From the NCBI GenBank assembly GCA_040755725.1, contig JBFMAI010000038.1, forward strand, positions 62,001 to 126,000: a DNA stretch of 64,000 bases, in the 5' to 3' direction. The notes under the pieces were generated by a model, which saw only the letters and a program-made list of their open reading frames with translations, was not told where the DNA came from and did no database searches. The translations under genes and the position numbers were made by a program. This document shows positions 33,018-42,363 of this stretch, piece after piece (the stretch's first letter is position 1; the number at the start of each line of letters is the position of its first letter). Origin of the DNA: JBFMAI01 sp040755725. Lineage in GTDB: Bacteria > Planctomycetota > Phycisphaerae > UBA1845 > Fen-1342.

Positions 33018-34094
33018 CTACGCCTCCGGCGGGGAGAGGTCGAGACGGGCGGGGCCGGAGGCGGCCTCGGCGGCGCGGGCCGCCTCGACGACGGCCCACA
33101 TGGTCTCGGCCAGTTCGCGCAGGCCGGTGCCAGCCACCGCCGAGATACCGACCACGGGCTGCCCGAGCGCGGCCCGGAGGTCTGCCAGCGCCGCCGCCGC
33201 CTCCGTCAGGTCCAACTTCGTGCCCACGATGATCTCAGCGCGTCGCGCCAGGCCGGTGCTGTACTTCTCCAGCTCGTGGCGGATGATGCGGTGGGCCTCA
33301 ATCGGGGTCGGGGCGCCCTCCGGCGGACAGAGGTCGATGAGGTGGACGATGACGCGCGTGCGCTCAATGTGGCGCAGAAACGTGTCGCCCAACCCGACCC
33401 CTTCGTGCGCGCCTTCGATGAGCCCCGGCAGGTCGGCCAGCACAAGCCGGCGATAGCCCGGCAACTCGAGGATCCCCAACTGCGGCTCGCGCGTGGTGAA
33501 CGGATAATCCGCGATCTTCGGCCGCGCCTGCGTCAGCCGCGACAGCAGCGTGCTCTTGCCGGCGTTCGGCAGGCCGACCAGCCCCACGTCGGCAATCAGC
33601 TTCAATTCCAGCCGCAGCGTGCGCTCCTGCCCCTTCAGCCCGGGTTCGGCCTCGCGCGGCGCCTGGTGGGTTGGCGTGGCGAAGCGGGCGTTGCCCCGGC
33701 CGCCGCGGCCGCCCCGCGCGACACAGACGCGTTGCCCGTCCTCGACGAGGTCTTTGAGCAAGCGTCCGCTCACGTCGTCGTAGACGAGGGTGCCCGTCGG
33801 CACGACGACGACGAGGTCCTCGCCCGACCGGCCCGTGCGGTTGTTGCCGGAGCCGGGCCGGCCGTTCTCGGCGCGGTAGTGGTGGCGGCCGGCGAGGTCG
33901 AGGAGCGTGTCGATCCCGAGCCGGGCTTCGAGGAAGACCGACCCGCCGTGGCCGCCGTCGCCCCCGTCGGGGCCGCCCTTGGGGATGTACTTCTCGCGGC
34001 GGAAGCTCACGCAGCCATTGCCGCCCTTGCCCCCGCGGACGTGGATGCGGACCTCGTCGACGAACAGGCGCAGTGTGCCGGCGGCGTGAGGCAT
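33018..34094 (-). CDS. obgE: GTPase Obg/CgtA
   Basis: A 358-residue Obg. The glycine-rich N-terminal Obg domain is clear (VRGGKGGNGCVSFRREKYIP, then GGPDGGDGGHGGSV), followed by the G domain: GLPNAGKSTLLSRLT (G1), DYPFTTREPQLGIL (G2), LADLPGLIEGAHEGVGLG (G3), VGTKLDL (G4). It takes part in late 50S ribosome assembly and stress control. The ATG at 34094 is not backed by a good ribosome-binding site. The long open frame further upstream runs antisense through the regulator gene and is not part of it. Confidence 0.95.
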   Translation of the reverse strand: MPHAAGTLRLFVDEVRIHVRGGKGGNGCVSFRREKYIPKGGPDGGDGGHGGSVFLEARLGIDTLLDLAGRHHYRAENGRPGSGNNRTGRSGEDLVVVVPTGTLVYDDVSGRLLKDLVEDGQRVCVARGGRGGRGNARFATPTHQAPREAEPGLKGQERTLRLELKLIADVGLVGLPNAGKSTLLSRLTQARPKIADYPFTTREPQLGILELPGYRRLVLADLPGLIEGAHEGVGLGDTFLRHIERTRVIVHLIDLCPPEGAPTPIEAHRIIRHELEKYSTGLARRAEIIVGTKLDLTEAAAALADLRAALGQPVVGISAVAGTGLRELAETMWAVVEAARAAEAASGPARLDLSPPEA

Positions 34095-34289
34095 GGGGGG
34101 ACTGCACCATCGGACCGCGGCGCTGTCAAGCGGGCGGGGGTTGTCCCGAACCGTGCGCTCGAAGGCCGGGCGGGGCGCAAACGGCGGCGGGGCGTGTTGC
34201 GGTCTCGGCCGGTTTGCGTTGGAATGCCCGGTGCCGAGACGGACCGCCCGCGCCGTGCCGGTCGCCGGCCGGGCTGACAGGGACCGCGT

Positions 34290-35681
34290 ATGCCTCAACG
34301 CATCCTCGTCGTCGATGATGAGCCGCTCAAACGGATCACGCTCCAGATCGAGCTGAGCGAGCGCGGCTACGAGGTGTACGAGGCGGCGGACGCGCAGGCG
34401 GCGCGGCGGGTGTTCGACGCCCGCCCCATCGACGTGGTGGTCACCGACGTGCGCATGCCGGGCTTGAGCGGGCTGGACTTGCTCACCTACGTCAAGCAGA
34501 TCCGGCCCGAGGTGGACGTCATCCTGATGACCGCCTACGCGACCATCGACACGGCGGTTCTGGCGATCAAGCGCGGCGCGTACGATTACATCACCAAGCC
34601 CTTCACAACGCAGGACCTGCTGGTCAAGCTGGACCGTCTCTTCGCCAGTCGCGCCCGCGGCGACCCGGACGGCGCGGCCGCGCGGGACGGTACCGAGACC
34701 TGCGGCCGGCTGGTGGCCCGCAGCGTCAGCATGAAGCGGTTGTTCGAGCAGGTGCGCGGGGTGGCGCCGACGGACCGGACGATCCTGCTGTGCGGCGAGA
34801 GCGGGACGGGCAAGGAGCTGCTGGCTGAAGCGATCCACATGCACAGTGTGCGCGCCGCCAAGCCGCTGGTGCGCTTCAGTTGCGCCGCGCTGCAGCCCTC
34901 GGTCCTGGAGAGCGAGCTGTTCGGCCACGAGAAAGGGGCCTTCACCGGGGCCATCCGGCAGAAGGCCGGGCGGTTCGAGCTCGCCCACGGCGGCACGATG
35001 CTGCTGGACGAGGTGGACGACATTCCAACGGAGCTCCAGGTCAAGCTGCTGCGCGCCGTGGAGCAGCAGGAGTTCGAGCGGGTCGGCGGCGAGGAGGCCG
35101 TACGGGTGGACGTGCGGCTGATCTGCGCCACCAAGTGCGACCTGCTGAAACTGGTCAAGGAAGGGCGGTTCCGCGAAGACCTCTATTACCGCCTGAACGT
35201 CATCAGCTTGGCCATTCCGCCGCTGAGGGAGCGGCCCGACGACATCCCGGTGCTGGCCCGGCACTTTGTGCAGAAGCACGCGGCGCTGGTGGGGGACCGG
35301 CCGGTGGAGATTTCGCCGCACGCCATCGACGAGCTGCTGCGGCACCCCTGGCCGGGCAACGTGCGTGAGCTGGAACACGTGATCGAACGCGCCCTGGCCT
35401 TCTGTCCAGCCGCCGACACGGAGGGGCCGCTGGAAATCCGCCCCGAGCACATCCTGCCGCTGGGCCCGGTCACGGCCGATGTCACCACGCTGCCCGCCCT
35501 GGAACTGACCGAGAACGGCCGGCTGGGACTGACGGATACGGTTGCGGACATCGAACGGCGGATGATCCTGCTGGCGCTGCGGCAGTGCGGCAACAACCAG
35601 GCACGCGCCGCACAGCGGCTGGGCATCCCCCGGACGACGCTGCGCGACAAAATGGCCCGCTACAACATCCCCGGGGGATGA
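34290..35681 (+). CDS. Sigma-54-dependent response regulator, NtrC family
   Basis: A 463-residue regulator with three domains. The receiver domain (1-115) has DD at 9-10, the phospho-acceptor Asp53 in VVTDVRMPG and Lys103 in YITKPF. The AAA+ domain (about 140-380) has Walker A GESGTGKE (169-176), the sigma-54 contact motif GAFTGA (216-221) and Walker B MLLDEVDD (237-244). The C terminus (about 415-460) is a Fis-type helix-turn-helix (ARAAQRLGIPRTTLRDKM). Phosphorylation would let it open sigma-54 promoters. No histidine kinase gene is adjacent, so it is an orphan in this window; its targets are unknown. Confidence 0.94.
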   Translation: MPQRILVVDDEPLKRITLQIELSERGYEVYEAADAQAARRVFDARPIDVVVTDVRMPGLSGLDLLTYVKQIRPEVDVILMTAYATIDTAVLAIKRGAYDYITKPFTTQDLLVKLDRLFASRARGDPDGAAARDGTETCGRLVARSVSMKRLFEQVRGVAPTDRTILLCGESGTGKELLAEAIHMHSVRAAKPLVRFSCAALQPSVLESELFGHEKGAFTGAIRQKAGRFELAHGGTMLLDEVDDIPTELQVKLLRAVEQQEFERVGGEEAVRVDVRLICATKCDLLKLVKEGRFREDLYYRLNVISLAIPPLRERPDDIPVLARHFVQKHAALVGDRPVEISPHAIDELLRHPWPGNVRELEHVIERALAFCPAADTEGPLEIRPEHILPLGPVTADVTTLPALELTENGRLGLTDTVADIERRMILLALRQCGNNQARAAQRLGIPRTTLRDKMARYNIPGG

Positions 35682-35700
35682 GGGCGCGGCGAAGCACCTT

Positions 35701-36909
35701 TCATGGATTAGCGAGCAGGTTGACGAAGGGGATGATGTCGCCGAAATCGACCTTCTGGTCGCCGTTGATGTCCCCGTTCAGGAATGGGCACTGCGGGTAG
35801 GTGGCTTGCCACTGCGATGGGTTGGCCAGGATCATCACAAAGGGGTTGATGTCGCCGAAGTCCACGCGTGCGTCGCAATTCACGTCCCCGCGGCGTAGCG
35901 CCGCGTCCGCCGTGAGCACGAGCAGGGTCTGGCCGCCCCCCGGGTTCAGCCCGTAGTCCCCGACGCGAATCCAGTAGGTCGTGCCCGCGACGACGGGGAA
36001 CGTGAGCCGATCCCGGTCCGGTTGCACGCCCGTGGCCGAGTTGAGACAGTGCAATTCGCTCAGGTGCTGGCAATCGGCGCCGGCGTAGATGGCGGTCAAG
36101 CCGTCGTACTCGTAGCGCACCTCCAGCGTTAGTCGCCCGTCGCCCGCGGCGGTGTGGCGGAACCACGCGTCGTTCTGCATCAGGGCGGTCCCGGGCGCGT
36201 TGCAGCTCCCCGCGGGGGGCGCCGGCTGGGCCGTGTTGGTGTACAGCTCGACGGCGCCCGGCACCGGCAACAGGTGGGCCGTCGCGCACGTCTCCGGCAC
36301 GGTGCCCAACAACGTTGGGCACGGCATCACGCCACACTCGAAGCCTTCGTACCAACGTCCGCCTTGGCTTAGGCAACCGGCCGCCGGCGAAGTGCCGACG
36401 CAGTTTCCGTTGACGCAGCAGGCCCCGCGTGGCAGGGCGCACGCGTGCAACGCCAGGTCGAACGTGGGTATGCAGTTGCCCCAGGTGGTGGTCGGCCGAC
36501 AATCGACCATCAACGTGTAACGCCCCGGCTCCAGGGGCACGCAACCCGGCCCGTGCGGCTGTCCGGTGTCGCTGGCGCTGTAGGCGAGGCAGGTCGGCGC
36601 GCCCGGCGGACACGGAGCGTCCAGAACGAGCGCCGTCCAAGCCTGCCCCCGCGGATCCAGCGTGATCTCGACATCCACCGGCGCAGTCACCACCAGCTCG
36701 TAGATGATGTCCTCGCCGTCGTCGAACAACCCGAGGCAAGTATCGCGGTAATCATCCCCGCGACCGCAAGTCGTGTTCGCGTCAACATACGGCAGCGCCG
36801 CCGGAAGCGTCACCCGGATGGGGCTAGCGCAGTGGTCGCCCGGGCCCGCGGTCGCCATACCGGCAATCCAAACCGACAACGCCGCCGCCCCACGCACCGC
36901 CCATCGCAT
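35701..36909 (-). CDS. Secreted cysteine-rich protein with dockerin-like C terminus
   Basis: A 402-residue exported protein: signal peptide ending near GMATAGPG, two PPC-like beta-sandwich regions (about 25-150 and 215-340, each with paired Cys), and between them a cysteine-rich motif (GACCVNGNCVG ... CLSQGGRWYEGFECG) that recurs in secreted planctomycete proteins. The last 60 residues are the paired calcium-loop module (GDVNCDARVDFGDINPFV and DINGDQKVDFGDIIPFV), shared with the proteins at 12249 and 15815. It may be an adhesin or structural surface protein; no catalytic motif is seen. It is convergent with the NtrC-type regulator. Confidence 0.8.
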   Translation of the reverse strand: MRWAVRGAAALSVWIAGMATAGPGDHCASPIRVTLPAALPYVDANTTCGRGDDYRDTCLGLFDDGEDIIYELVVTAPVDVEITLDPRGQAWTALVLDAPCPPGAPTCLAYSASDTGQPHGPGCVPLEPGRYTLMVDCRPTTTWGNCIPTFDLALHACALPRGACCVNGNCVGTSPAAGCLSQGGRWYEGFECGVMPCPTLLGTVPETCATAHLLPVPGAVELYTNTAQPAPPAGSCNAPGTALMQNDAWFRHTAAGDGRLTLEVRYEYDGLTAIYAGADCQHLSELHCLNSATGVQPDRDRLTFPVVAGTTYWIRVGDYGLNPGGGQTLLVLTADAALRRGDVNCDARVDFGDINPFVMILANPSQWQATYPQCPFLNGDINGDQKVDFGDIIPFVNLLANP

Positions 36910-36977
36910 CGTTGCTCCCTCCGGCGCCGGAGGGCCGCGGCCGCCTCCCGGCCCGGCCGGCTGGTCCTACGGGTTGC

Positions 36978-37181
36978 TCAGCGCGTGTGCCACTTGGTGA
37001 GCCGACTCTGGCGGTCCGTGAGCCAGAGCAGGTTCCAGTCGTCGCCCATCTGAAGCAGGTCCAGCTCCGTGATGGCGCGCATGGCGGCGCGGTTCTCCTG
37101 GGGCGACTTCGTGACCGTTGCGCAGCCGGTCGCCAGCCCGGTGCCGATGAGCAGCAATCCCACGAGCAGCCAAGTCCGCAT
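36978..37181 (-). CDS. Small lipoprotein, unknown function
   Basis: A 67-residue protein with a clear lipoprotein signal: LLVGLLLIGTGLATGC puts the lipid cysteine at residue 20. The mature part is about 48 residues and contains ELDLLQMGDDWNLLWLTDRQSRLTKWH, which looks like an amphipathic helix. Similar very short lipoproteins are common in planctomycetes; I recognise no family. It lies between the dockerin-like protein and tsaE on the same strand. No ribosome-binding site better than GAGG is seen. Confidence 0.7.
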   Translation of the reverse strand: MRTWLLVGLLLIGTGLATGCATVTKSPQENRAAMRAITELDLLQMGDDWNLLWLTDRQSRLTKWHTR

Positions 37182-37202
37182 GCCGCACCTCTTGAAGCAG
37201 AC

Positions 37203-37781
37203 TCACGGTCGGCCGGCGCGACGCCGGCCGCCACTGGCACAAGAGCGGCGCGTAGTGTCCCGGGGTCGGTGGCCGGTGTCAACCCGGCGCGGCCGATTCG
37301 GTCGTCGGCGGGACAATCCTTCGCGGGCGGCGGCCAGGCGCCGGGCCGCCGGCCAGGTGATCCGGATCCGCCGCCGCGTGGGGGCAACGTGGTCCAGGCG
37401 GATCCAGCACGCACGGGCGGGTATCGCCGGCCGGATCCGGTCGGCCCATTCAACGACGACAACGCTCCCGGGCTCTGCCAACATCTCCTCGAATCCCAAG
37501 GCCAGCAGCTCGCTGGCGCCGGTGAGGCGGTAAGCGTCGATGTGATAGAGCTTTAGCCGACCGACATACTCGCGGACCAGCACGAACGTGGGGCTGACGA
37601 CCGGCTCGCCGGCGGGCACGTTCAAGCCGGCGGCCAGTCCCTGCACGAAATGCGTCTTGCCGGCCCCGAGCGGGCCCGCAAGGGCCACAACATCCCCTGG
37701 CTGGAGCACTCGGCCGAGTGCGCGACCGACGGCGTGCGTCTGCCCCGGGCCGCTCGTGACCAGTTCCCAGGCACGCTTCAA
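37203..37781 (-). CDS. tsaE: tRNA threonylcarbamoyladenosine biosynthesis ATPase TsaE
   Basis: A P-loop protein that assists TsaB/TsaD in forming t6A37 of tRNA. It has GDVVALAGPLGAGKTHFVQG (Walker A), VVSPTFVLVREY, YHIDAYRLTGASELLALGFEE (Asp of the active site) and VVVEWADRI (Walker B-like), all in the TsaE order. The start is uncertain: TTG 37781 overlaps the thiL stop and has GGGAG upstream; GTG 37796 is in frame. An arginine-rich tail of about 40 residues extends the usual length (about 150) to 192. Confidence 0.87.
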   Translation of the reverse strand: MKRAWELVTSGPGQTHAVGRALGRVLQPGDVVALAGPLGAGKTHFVQGLAAGLNVPAGEPVVSPTFVLVREYVGRLKLYHIDAYRLTGASELLALGFEEMLAEPGSVVVVEWADRIRPAIPARACWIRLDHVAPTRRRIRITWPAARRLAAAREGLSRRRPNRPRRVDTGHRPRDTTRRSCASGGRRRAGRP

Positions 37782-38713
37782 CGAAAGTGCTCCCACCCCC
37801 GGATTTCGACCGCTTCCAGCCGCCCGTCGGCGGCCTGAATTCGCAGCCCCGGTTCCCCGGTCACATACCCCAGCGGCGAAAGCCCCAGCGCCGAGCATTC
37901 CGACTCCCGAGTCTCGGGTGGCAACGCGACGATCAACTCGAAATCCTCGCCGTCGTGCAGGGCGTGGTCGCGGGGGCTGCGCCCGTCGGTCCCGGACATC
38001 TGAGTCGCGTTCGGGTGGATGAGGGCGTCGAGGTTCACTTCGTCCAACACCGCCCCGCAGCCCGACGCTTCCAGAACCCGCCCCAAGTCCAGCGCCAGCC
38101 CGTCGCTGATGTCGATCATGGCGTGCGGTCGCAGCCGCCGATTGATTTCGAGCCCCGCCGCCACACGCGGTTCGAAGGTCAGATGGCGTCCCAACAGCGA
38201 CCCGCCGACCGGGCCAGTGAGCCACAGGCGGTCCCCGGGTCGGGCCCCATTCCGGCGGACGGGTTGACACCCGGGCTCGCAGCACGCCGCGATCGACACG
38301 CTGATCACGGTGGGGGAATCCCAGCTATTGGTGTCGCCGCCCACGACCGGGCAGCCGAAGCGCAGCCCAAACTCGTGGGCGCCGCGGACCAGGGCGACGG
38401 CGTCGTCCATCGTGAGCGCATTGGACAGGGCCACGGCACACAGGGCCGCCACGGGTTGCGCGCCCATCGCGGCGCAGTCGCTCAAGTTGACCGCCATCGC
38501 CTTGCGGCCGATGGCCGCCCACTCATGCACCCGCGAGTCGAAGTCCACCCCATCCATGAGCATGTCCACCGCCCAGAGCACCGGCTGTCCCGGACATTCG
38601 AGCACCCCCATGTCGTCGCCGAACCCCACCGGGCTATCCGGCCGATCCAATAGTGGACGCAGACGCCGGATGAGCTCGATCTCGCCGCGCGGGCCAGGCG
38701 GGGGACGGATCAT
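37778..38713 (-). CDS. thiL: Thiamine-monophosphate kinase
   Basis: A 311-residue kinase that converts thiamine monophosphate to the diphosphate. Motifs in order: GFGDDMGVL (metal binding), MLMDGVDFD, AVNLSDCAAMGAQPVAALC, CPVVGGDTNS, WLTGPVGGS, MIDISDGLALDLGRVLEASG and DGEDFELIVALP with LGYVTG near the C terminus. The ATG at 38713 begins MIRPPPGPRGEIELIRRL as the family does. It is coupled with tsaE by a four-base overlap of stop and start. Confidence 0.94.
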   Translation of the reverse strand: MIRPPPGPRGEIELIRRLRPLLDRPDSPVGFGDDMGVLECPGQPVLWAVDMLMDGVDFDSRVHEWAAIGRKAMAVNLSDCAAMGAQPVAALCAVALSNALTMDDAVALVRGAHEFGLRFGCPVVGGDTNSWDSPTVISVSIAACCEPGCQPVRRNGARPGDRLWLTGPVGGSLLGRHLTFEPRVAAGLEINRRLRPHAMIDISDGLALDLGRVLEASGCGAVLDEVNLDALIHPNATQMSGTDGRSPRDHALHDGEDFELIVALPPETRESECSALGLSPLGYVTGEPGLRIQAADGRLEAVEIRGWEHFR

Positions 38714-39009
38714 GGTCGGCACTCCGGACTGCAAACGATCGAGTTCTCCGCGGCGCGACGGGGTTCTCCGGCGGTCCACGGCCGGCACGGAGCCCGGCCA
38801 CTGCCTCGGGTCGCGGCCCCAGGCCGCGCTGCGACCTACGGGTCGTCGCCATTGTAGCGGCCGGGCCCGGCCGCCGGGGCCGCGCGGCGTGGTAGTCCGG
38901 CGGGCGTGTTTCCGTTTCCCGTTTGGTCGGTTTGGCCCTACAATCAAGGGCCTGGGGCCGTCGCGTCCCGCGTCGTAGGGAGGCACGCCCCGAAGACGAT
39001 GGTGCGGAC
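38714..39009. other. Divergent promoter region between thiL and DUF1570 gene
   Basis: Just under 300 bases. A family-B hairpin (CGGCCGG/CCCGGCC, 38779-38800) lies on the thiL side, and TACAAT at 38939-38944 is a possible -10 for the DUF1570 gene, although the -35 (TTTCCC) is poor. No gene seen. Confidence 0.45.
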
Positions 39010-40518
39010 ATGAGTATGAAGCGCAAGTGGTTGGTCACCGCGGGGATGGCGTTCCTGCTGCTGGGGGTCGGGGCGGCGGTCGCGGACCAGATTCAGGGCC
39101 GCTACCGCATTGAGTTGATGAACGGCCGCTACGTCGAGGGCGACGTCAAGGAACTGCCGGACGGCTCGTACGAGGTCAAGACCCGGCACGGGGTGACGGT
39201 CACGGTCAAGCGCAGCGAGGTGCGCGGCCTGCGGGCCCTGGAGGCGGTCCGGCCGGCGGAGTCGCCCACGGCGGCGCCCCGCAACCCGGGCGCGACACTG
39301 CGGCGGGAGATCAGCGACGCCGAGATCGAGGCCATCGTGGCGGGGATCGAGGCGAACCCGGACGAGGCGATGGTCGGCGTGGCCCGCGACGACATGATGG
39401 CCCCGCTGCCGTTGGACACGGAGTCGGTGCTGGAGATGATGCGGCAGGCCGGCGTGCCGCGGAAAGAGGGGGTGCCTTTCGAGGACGACAAGCACGACGG
39501 AGTGCTGGTGAAGGACCACTTCGTGATGGTCTACACCTCGTCCAAGGACGCCGCCCGGGCCCTGGCGTCGCGGCTGGAGGCGGTGTACCGCTGGAATGTC
39601 AAGATGCTGAGCATGTTGCAGATTCCGGCTCGGCGTCCCGAGCACAAGCTGGAGATCTACTACTTCGCAAGCTGGGACGAGTTTGACCGCTATTCGCGCA
39701 ACAAGGGCAGCCCCCTGCCGCCCGGCGTGTTGGGCTACTACTCCCCGGACATCAACCGCTCGCACTTTTTCGACATGCGGACCATGCCCGGGCTGAAGGA
39801 GCACTTGGAGGCCCTCAAGCGCCCCGGAACGCCCTGGCGCGAGAAGCAACGTCTGACCAACCTCATCAACCGCTACGTTGAACATCAAAACGTAGAGACC
39901 ATCCAGCACGAGACCGGCCACCACATCCACTTCAACATCGGGTTGTTTCCGAAGGACGGCCTGTCGCGCGAAGCGTCGGTCCCCATCTGGCTCGTCGAGG
40001 GCACCACCATGCTCTTCGAAGTGCCTCCGTCGAAGGCCGGGGCCAGCCTGGGCGTCCTCAACAACAACCGTCTCTTCTATCTGCGCCACCTGTTCGGCGA
40101 GCGGCCCTTGGATCCGCAACGGTGGAAGCTCTTCCTCATCGACAACCACTACTGGTACGGCGGCGGTTGGGGCGTGGCGGAGTCCTATCAGCTTGGCTGG
40201 GCGATGGTCTACTACCTTTGGAAGGAACACCGTGCCGGCTACGCCAAGTACCTCCAGAAGGTCTTTGGGCGCGAGGAAGCCCTCTCCATGACCGAACGGG
40301 AAGCGGAACTGGTGGAGTGCTTCGGGCCCCTCAACGACGAGTGGTTCGAGAAGTTCTATAACTTCCTCGCGCGGCTCGAGCTCCGCCCCTCGCTCGTCGA
40401 TCCCTTCACCGAGGACGCCGCCAAGGCCCAGAACGCTGGCCGCCGCGCCCAGCGGCAGGGCGGCGGGGGCGGCGAAGAGAGCTCCGGCCGGTCCGGCGGG
40501 CGGGGCCGCACCCGTTGA
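39010..40518 (+). CDS. Exported DUF1570 zincin-like protein
   Basis: A 502-residue exported protein. The signal peptide (MAFLLLGVGAAVADQ) is followed by a small SH3-like domain (about 28-70, with ELMNGRYVEGDVKELPDGSY), a linker and the DUF1570 domain. The latter has TSSKDAARALASRLEAVYRW, IYYFASWDEFDRYS, HETGHHIHFNIG (HExxH zinc site near 300) and WLVEGTTMLFE, which supplies the third ligand. It ends in a disordered Gly/Arg tail. The family is common in planctomycetes and probably proteolytic. The next gene is a shorter paralogue, overlapping by four bases. Confidence 0.83.
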   Translation: MSMKRKWLVTAGMAFLLLGVGAAVADQIQGRYRIELMNGRYVEGDVKELPDGSYEVKTRHGVTVTVKRSEVRGLRALEAVRPAESPTAAPRNPGATLRREISDAEIEAIVAGIEANPDEAMVGVARDDMMAPLPLDTESVLEMMRQAGVPRKEGVPFEDDKHDGVLVKDHFVMVYTSSKDAARALASRLEAVYRWNVKMLSMLQIPARRPEHKLEIYYFASWDEFDRYSRNKGSPLPPGVLGYYSPDINRSHFFDMRTMPGLKEHLEALKRPGTPWREKQRLTNLINRYVEHQNVETIQHETGHHIHFNIGLFPKDGLSREASVPIWLVEGTTMLFEVPPSKAGASLGVLNNNRLFYLRHLFGERPLDPQRWKLFLIDNHYWYGGGWGVAESYQLGWAMVYYLWKEHRAGYAKYLQKVFGREEALSMTEREAELVECFGPLNDEWFEKFYNFLARLELRPSLVDPFTEDAAKAQNAGRRAQRQGGGGGEESSGRSGGRGRTR

Positions 40519-41525
40519 CCCGCGGCCGGCGGGGCGCGTGGGGCGTGCTCGTGGCCGCCGCGGCGGCCTGGGGGCAGACGGCTTCGGCGCCGACCGACCT
40601 CACCGGGCCGCTAGGGGCTGAGGCTGCGGCGGCGAATGCGCTCCGGGCGGCGGCTGGCGCGGCTGAAGTCCTGCAAACAGACCACTTTGTCATTGCTTAC
40701 ACCGCTCCGGCCACCTCCGCACGCGAACTGGCCGCTCGACTGGAATCCGTTTACGCCGCGCACGTCGCGCTGGTGCGGCAGTTCAAGTTGCCCGCGCGGC
40801 GGCCGACGCGGAAGCTCCCCGTCGTCCTGCTTTCGAGTCACGCGGCCTTCGTGGAGCATCTTCGTCGGGAGGGGGTGGAGGCCGGGGAGTTGCTGGGGTG
40901 CTATCTGCCCGCGGCCGGTCGCTGCGTCTACTTTGACTTGGACACGTATCCGCCGCTCGCGGCCTTGCGGGCCGAGGCCGACGCGTCCGGCCAGGAGGCC
41001 CTCCGCCGCCGCTTCGAACGCCGCTGCGCGGCCCTGGCCTTGAGCGTGGTCCAGCACGAGGCGGCCCACCAGATGCAGGCGGGCCTGGGGTTGGTGCCGC
41101 CGGGGCCAGCGGCGCCGGTGTGGCTGCGCGAGGGGCTGGCCATGCGGTTCGAGGTGCCGCTTGCGGCGGACGGACGACCACTGAGCGCCCGTAACGCCTA
41201 CCGGCTGTACGAGTTTCAGCGGCTTCTGCGTGACCGCGGCGCCCCCCGGGCGTTGCCGGAGTTCGTGCTGGACGATGCGGCCTGGCGCGGGGGGCCGGAC
41301 TACTCACTCGCTTGGGCGTTGGTCGAGTATCTGCAAGAGGCACACCCGCGCGAGTTCGCGACCCTGCTGCGGCGGATGATGGACGCGGGGTTGCCGACGG
41401 CGCCCGACCAGCGGCGAGCACTGCTCGATGAGCTCTTCGGTCCGATTGATGCCGCCTGGATGCAGCGGTTCCACTCCCACGTCATGGCCTGGCCCTTCGA
41501 TGGCAACTTCGGTGAAGACGGATAG
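40515..41525 (+). CDS. Second DUF1570 zincin-like protein, paralogue of the preceding gene
   Basis: A 336-residue protein that starts with TTG overlapping the stop of the previous gene. It has a short signal peptide (GVLVAAAAAWGQTASA) and the DUF1570 domain: TAPATSARELAARLESVYAA, VVLLSSHAAFVEHLRREG, VVQHEAAHQMQAGLG (HExxH) and WLREGLAMRFEVPL. The layout matches the larger neighbour (HExxH, then W-L-x-E-G), so both probably come from one duplication, but sequence identity is low. The SH3-like domain and Gly/Arg tail are missing here. Confidence 0.8.
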   Translation: MTRGRRGAWGVLVAAAAAWGQTASAPTDLTGPLGAEAAAANALRAAAGAAEVLQTDHFVIAYTAPATSARELAARLESVYAAHVALVRQFKLPARRPTRKLPVVLLSSHAAFVEHLRREGVEAGELLGCYLPAAGRCVYFDLDTYPPLAALRAEADASGQEALRRRFERRCAALALSVVQHEAAHQMQAGLGLVPPGPAAPVWLREGLAMRFEVPLAADGRPLSARNAYRLYEFQRLLRDRGAPRALPEFVLDDAAWRGGPDYSLAWALVEYLQEAHPREFATLLRRMMDAGLPTAPDQRRALLDELFGPIDAAWMQRFHSHVMAWPFDGNFGEDG

Positions 41526-41564
41526 CGGGCCGCGAAGTATCCAAGGCGTGACACCACGGGCATA

Positions 41565-42317
41565 ATGGCGGCGATGAGGCCCGCTGTCCGGACAAACGCG
41601 CCCGCCGCAGGTCCGTTCTGGTCCCGCAGGGGCTGGCGACGCTATGCGCGCGAAGCGCGGCGACCACTGAACGCTCTGGTGTTATTGCTGCCGCTCGTCG
41701 CTTTGTACGAGATCACGGCCTGGCTGACGGCCCGCGGCGACGCGAACGCGCACAGCTTGTGGGCTCCCACCGCGATCCAGGACTTGCTGGCGTGGTTCGG
41801 CCTGGTCGGGTTCTGGGTGCCGCCGGCCGTGTTCGTCGTCGCGCTCCTGGTGTGGCACCGGCGCCGCCGCGATCGGTGGCGGCTGCACGCGTGGGTGTTT
41901 CCGGCGATGGCGGGCGAGAGCCTAGTGCTGGCGGTGCCGCTGTGGGTTCTCAGCGCGCTGTTCGCCACCCCCGCCCCGGGGTACGTCGTCGCGGCGCTGG
42001 GCGCCGCCGTTTATGAGGAGTTCGTTTTCCGTTTCCTGCTGCTCGCGGGACTCACGTGGCTGCTGATTGAGATCGGGCACTTTCAGCGTCCGGCGGCGCT
42101 GGGGGCGGCGGTGGTATTGGCGGCGGTGCTGTTCGCGCTGTGCCACTTTCAGCCGGTCGGCGCGGAGACCTTCGCCTGGAAGCCGTTCTTGTTCCGGACC
42201 GTGGCCGGCGTCTATCTTTCCGCGGTCTTTCTGGGCCGGGGGCTGGGGCTCGCGGGCGGTTGCCACGCGGTCTTCAACCTCCTGCTGGTCCTGCTGAGCC
42301 GTGCCGCCGGCGGCTGA
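41565..42317 (+). CDS. CPBP-family intramembrane glutamic endopeptidase
   Basis: A 250-residue membrane protein with about seven spans. The Abi/CAAX-protease motifs are present: YEEFVFRFLL (EExxxR, near 148), FALCHFQP (FxxxH, near 190) and HAVFN (HxxxN, near 238). Members act on prenylated peptides, bacteriocins or anti-sigma factors; the substrate is unknown. The N-terminal 35 residues are basic and cytoplasmic. It may share a transcript with the two DUF1570 genes; the gap is 39 bases. Confidence 0.87.
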   Translation: MAAMRPAVRTNAPAAGPFWSRRGWRRYAREARRPLNALVLLLPLVALYEITAWLTARGDANAHSLWAPTAIQDLLAWFGLVGFWVPPAVFVVALLVWHRRRRDRWRLHAWVFPAMAGESLVLAVPLWVLSALFATPAPGYVVAALGAAVYEEFVFRFLLLAGLTWLLIEIGHFQRPAALGAAVVLAAVLFALCHFQPVGAETFAWKPFLFRTVAGVYLSAVFLGRGLGLAGGCHAVFNLLLVLLSRAAGG

Positions 42318-42363
42318 GGTCCCGCCGCAGGCCGCCGATCCGCGCACCCCAACCGACGTCTTG

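Noticed and set aside
34095..35450. Upstream extension of the obg reading frame
   Set aside because: It is antisense to the NtrC-type regulator; conserved Obg sequence begins only near 34080.
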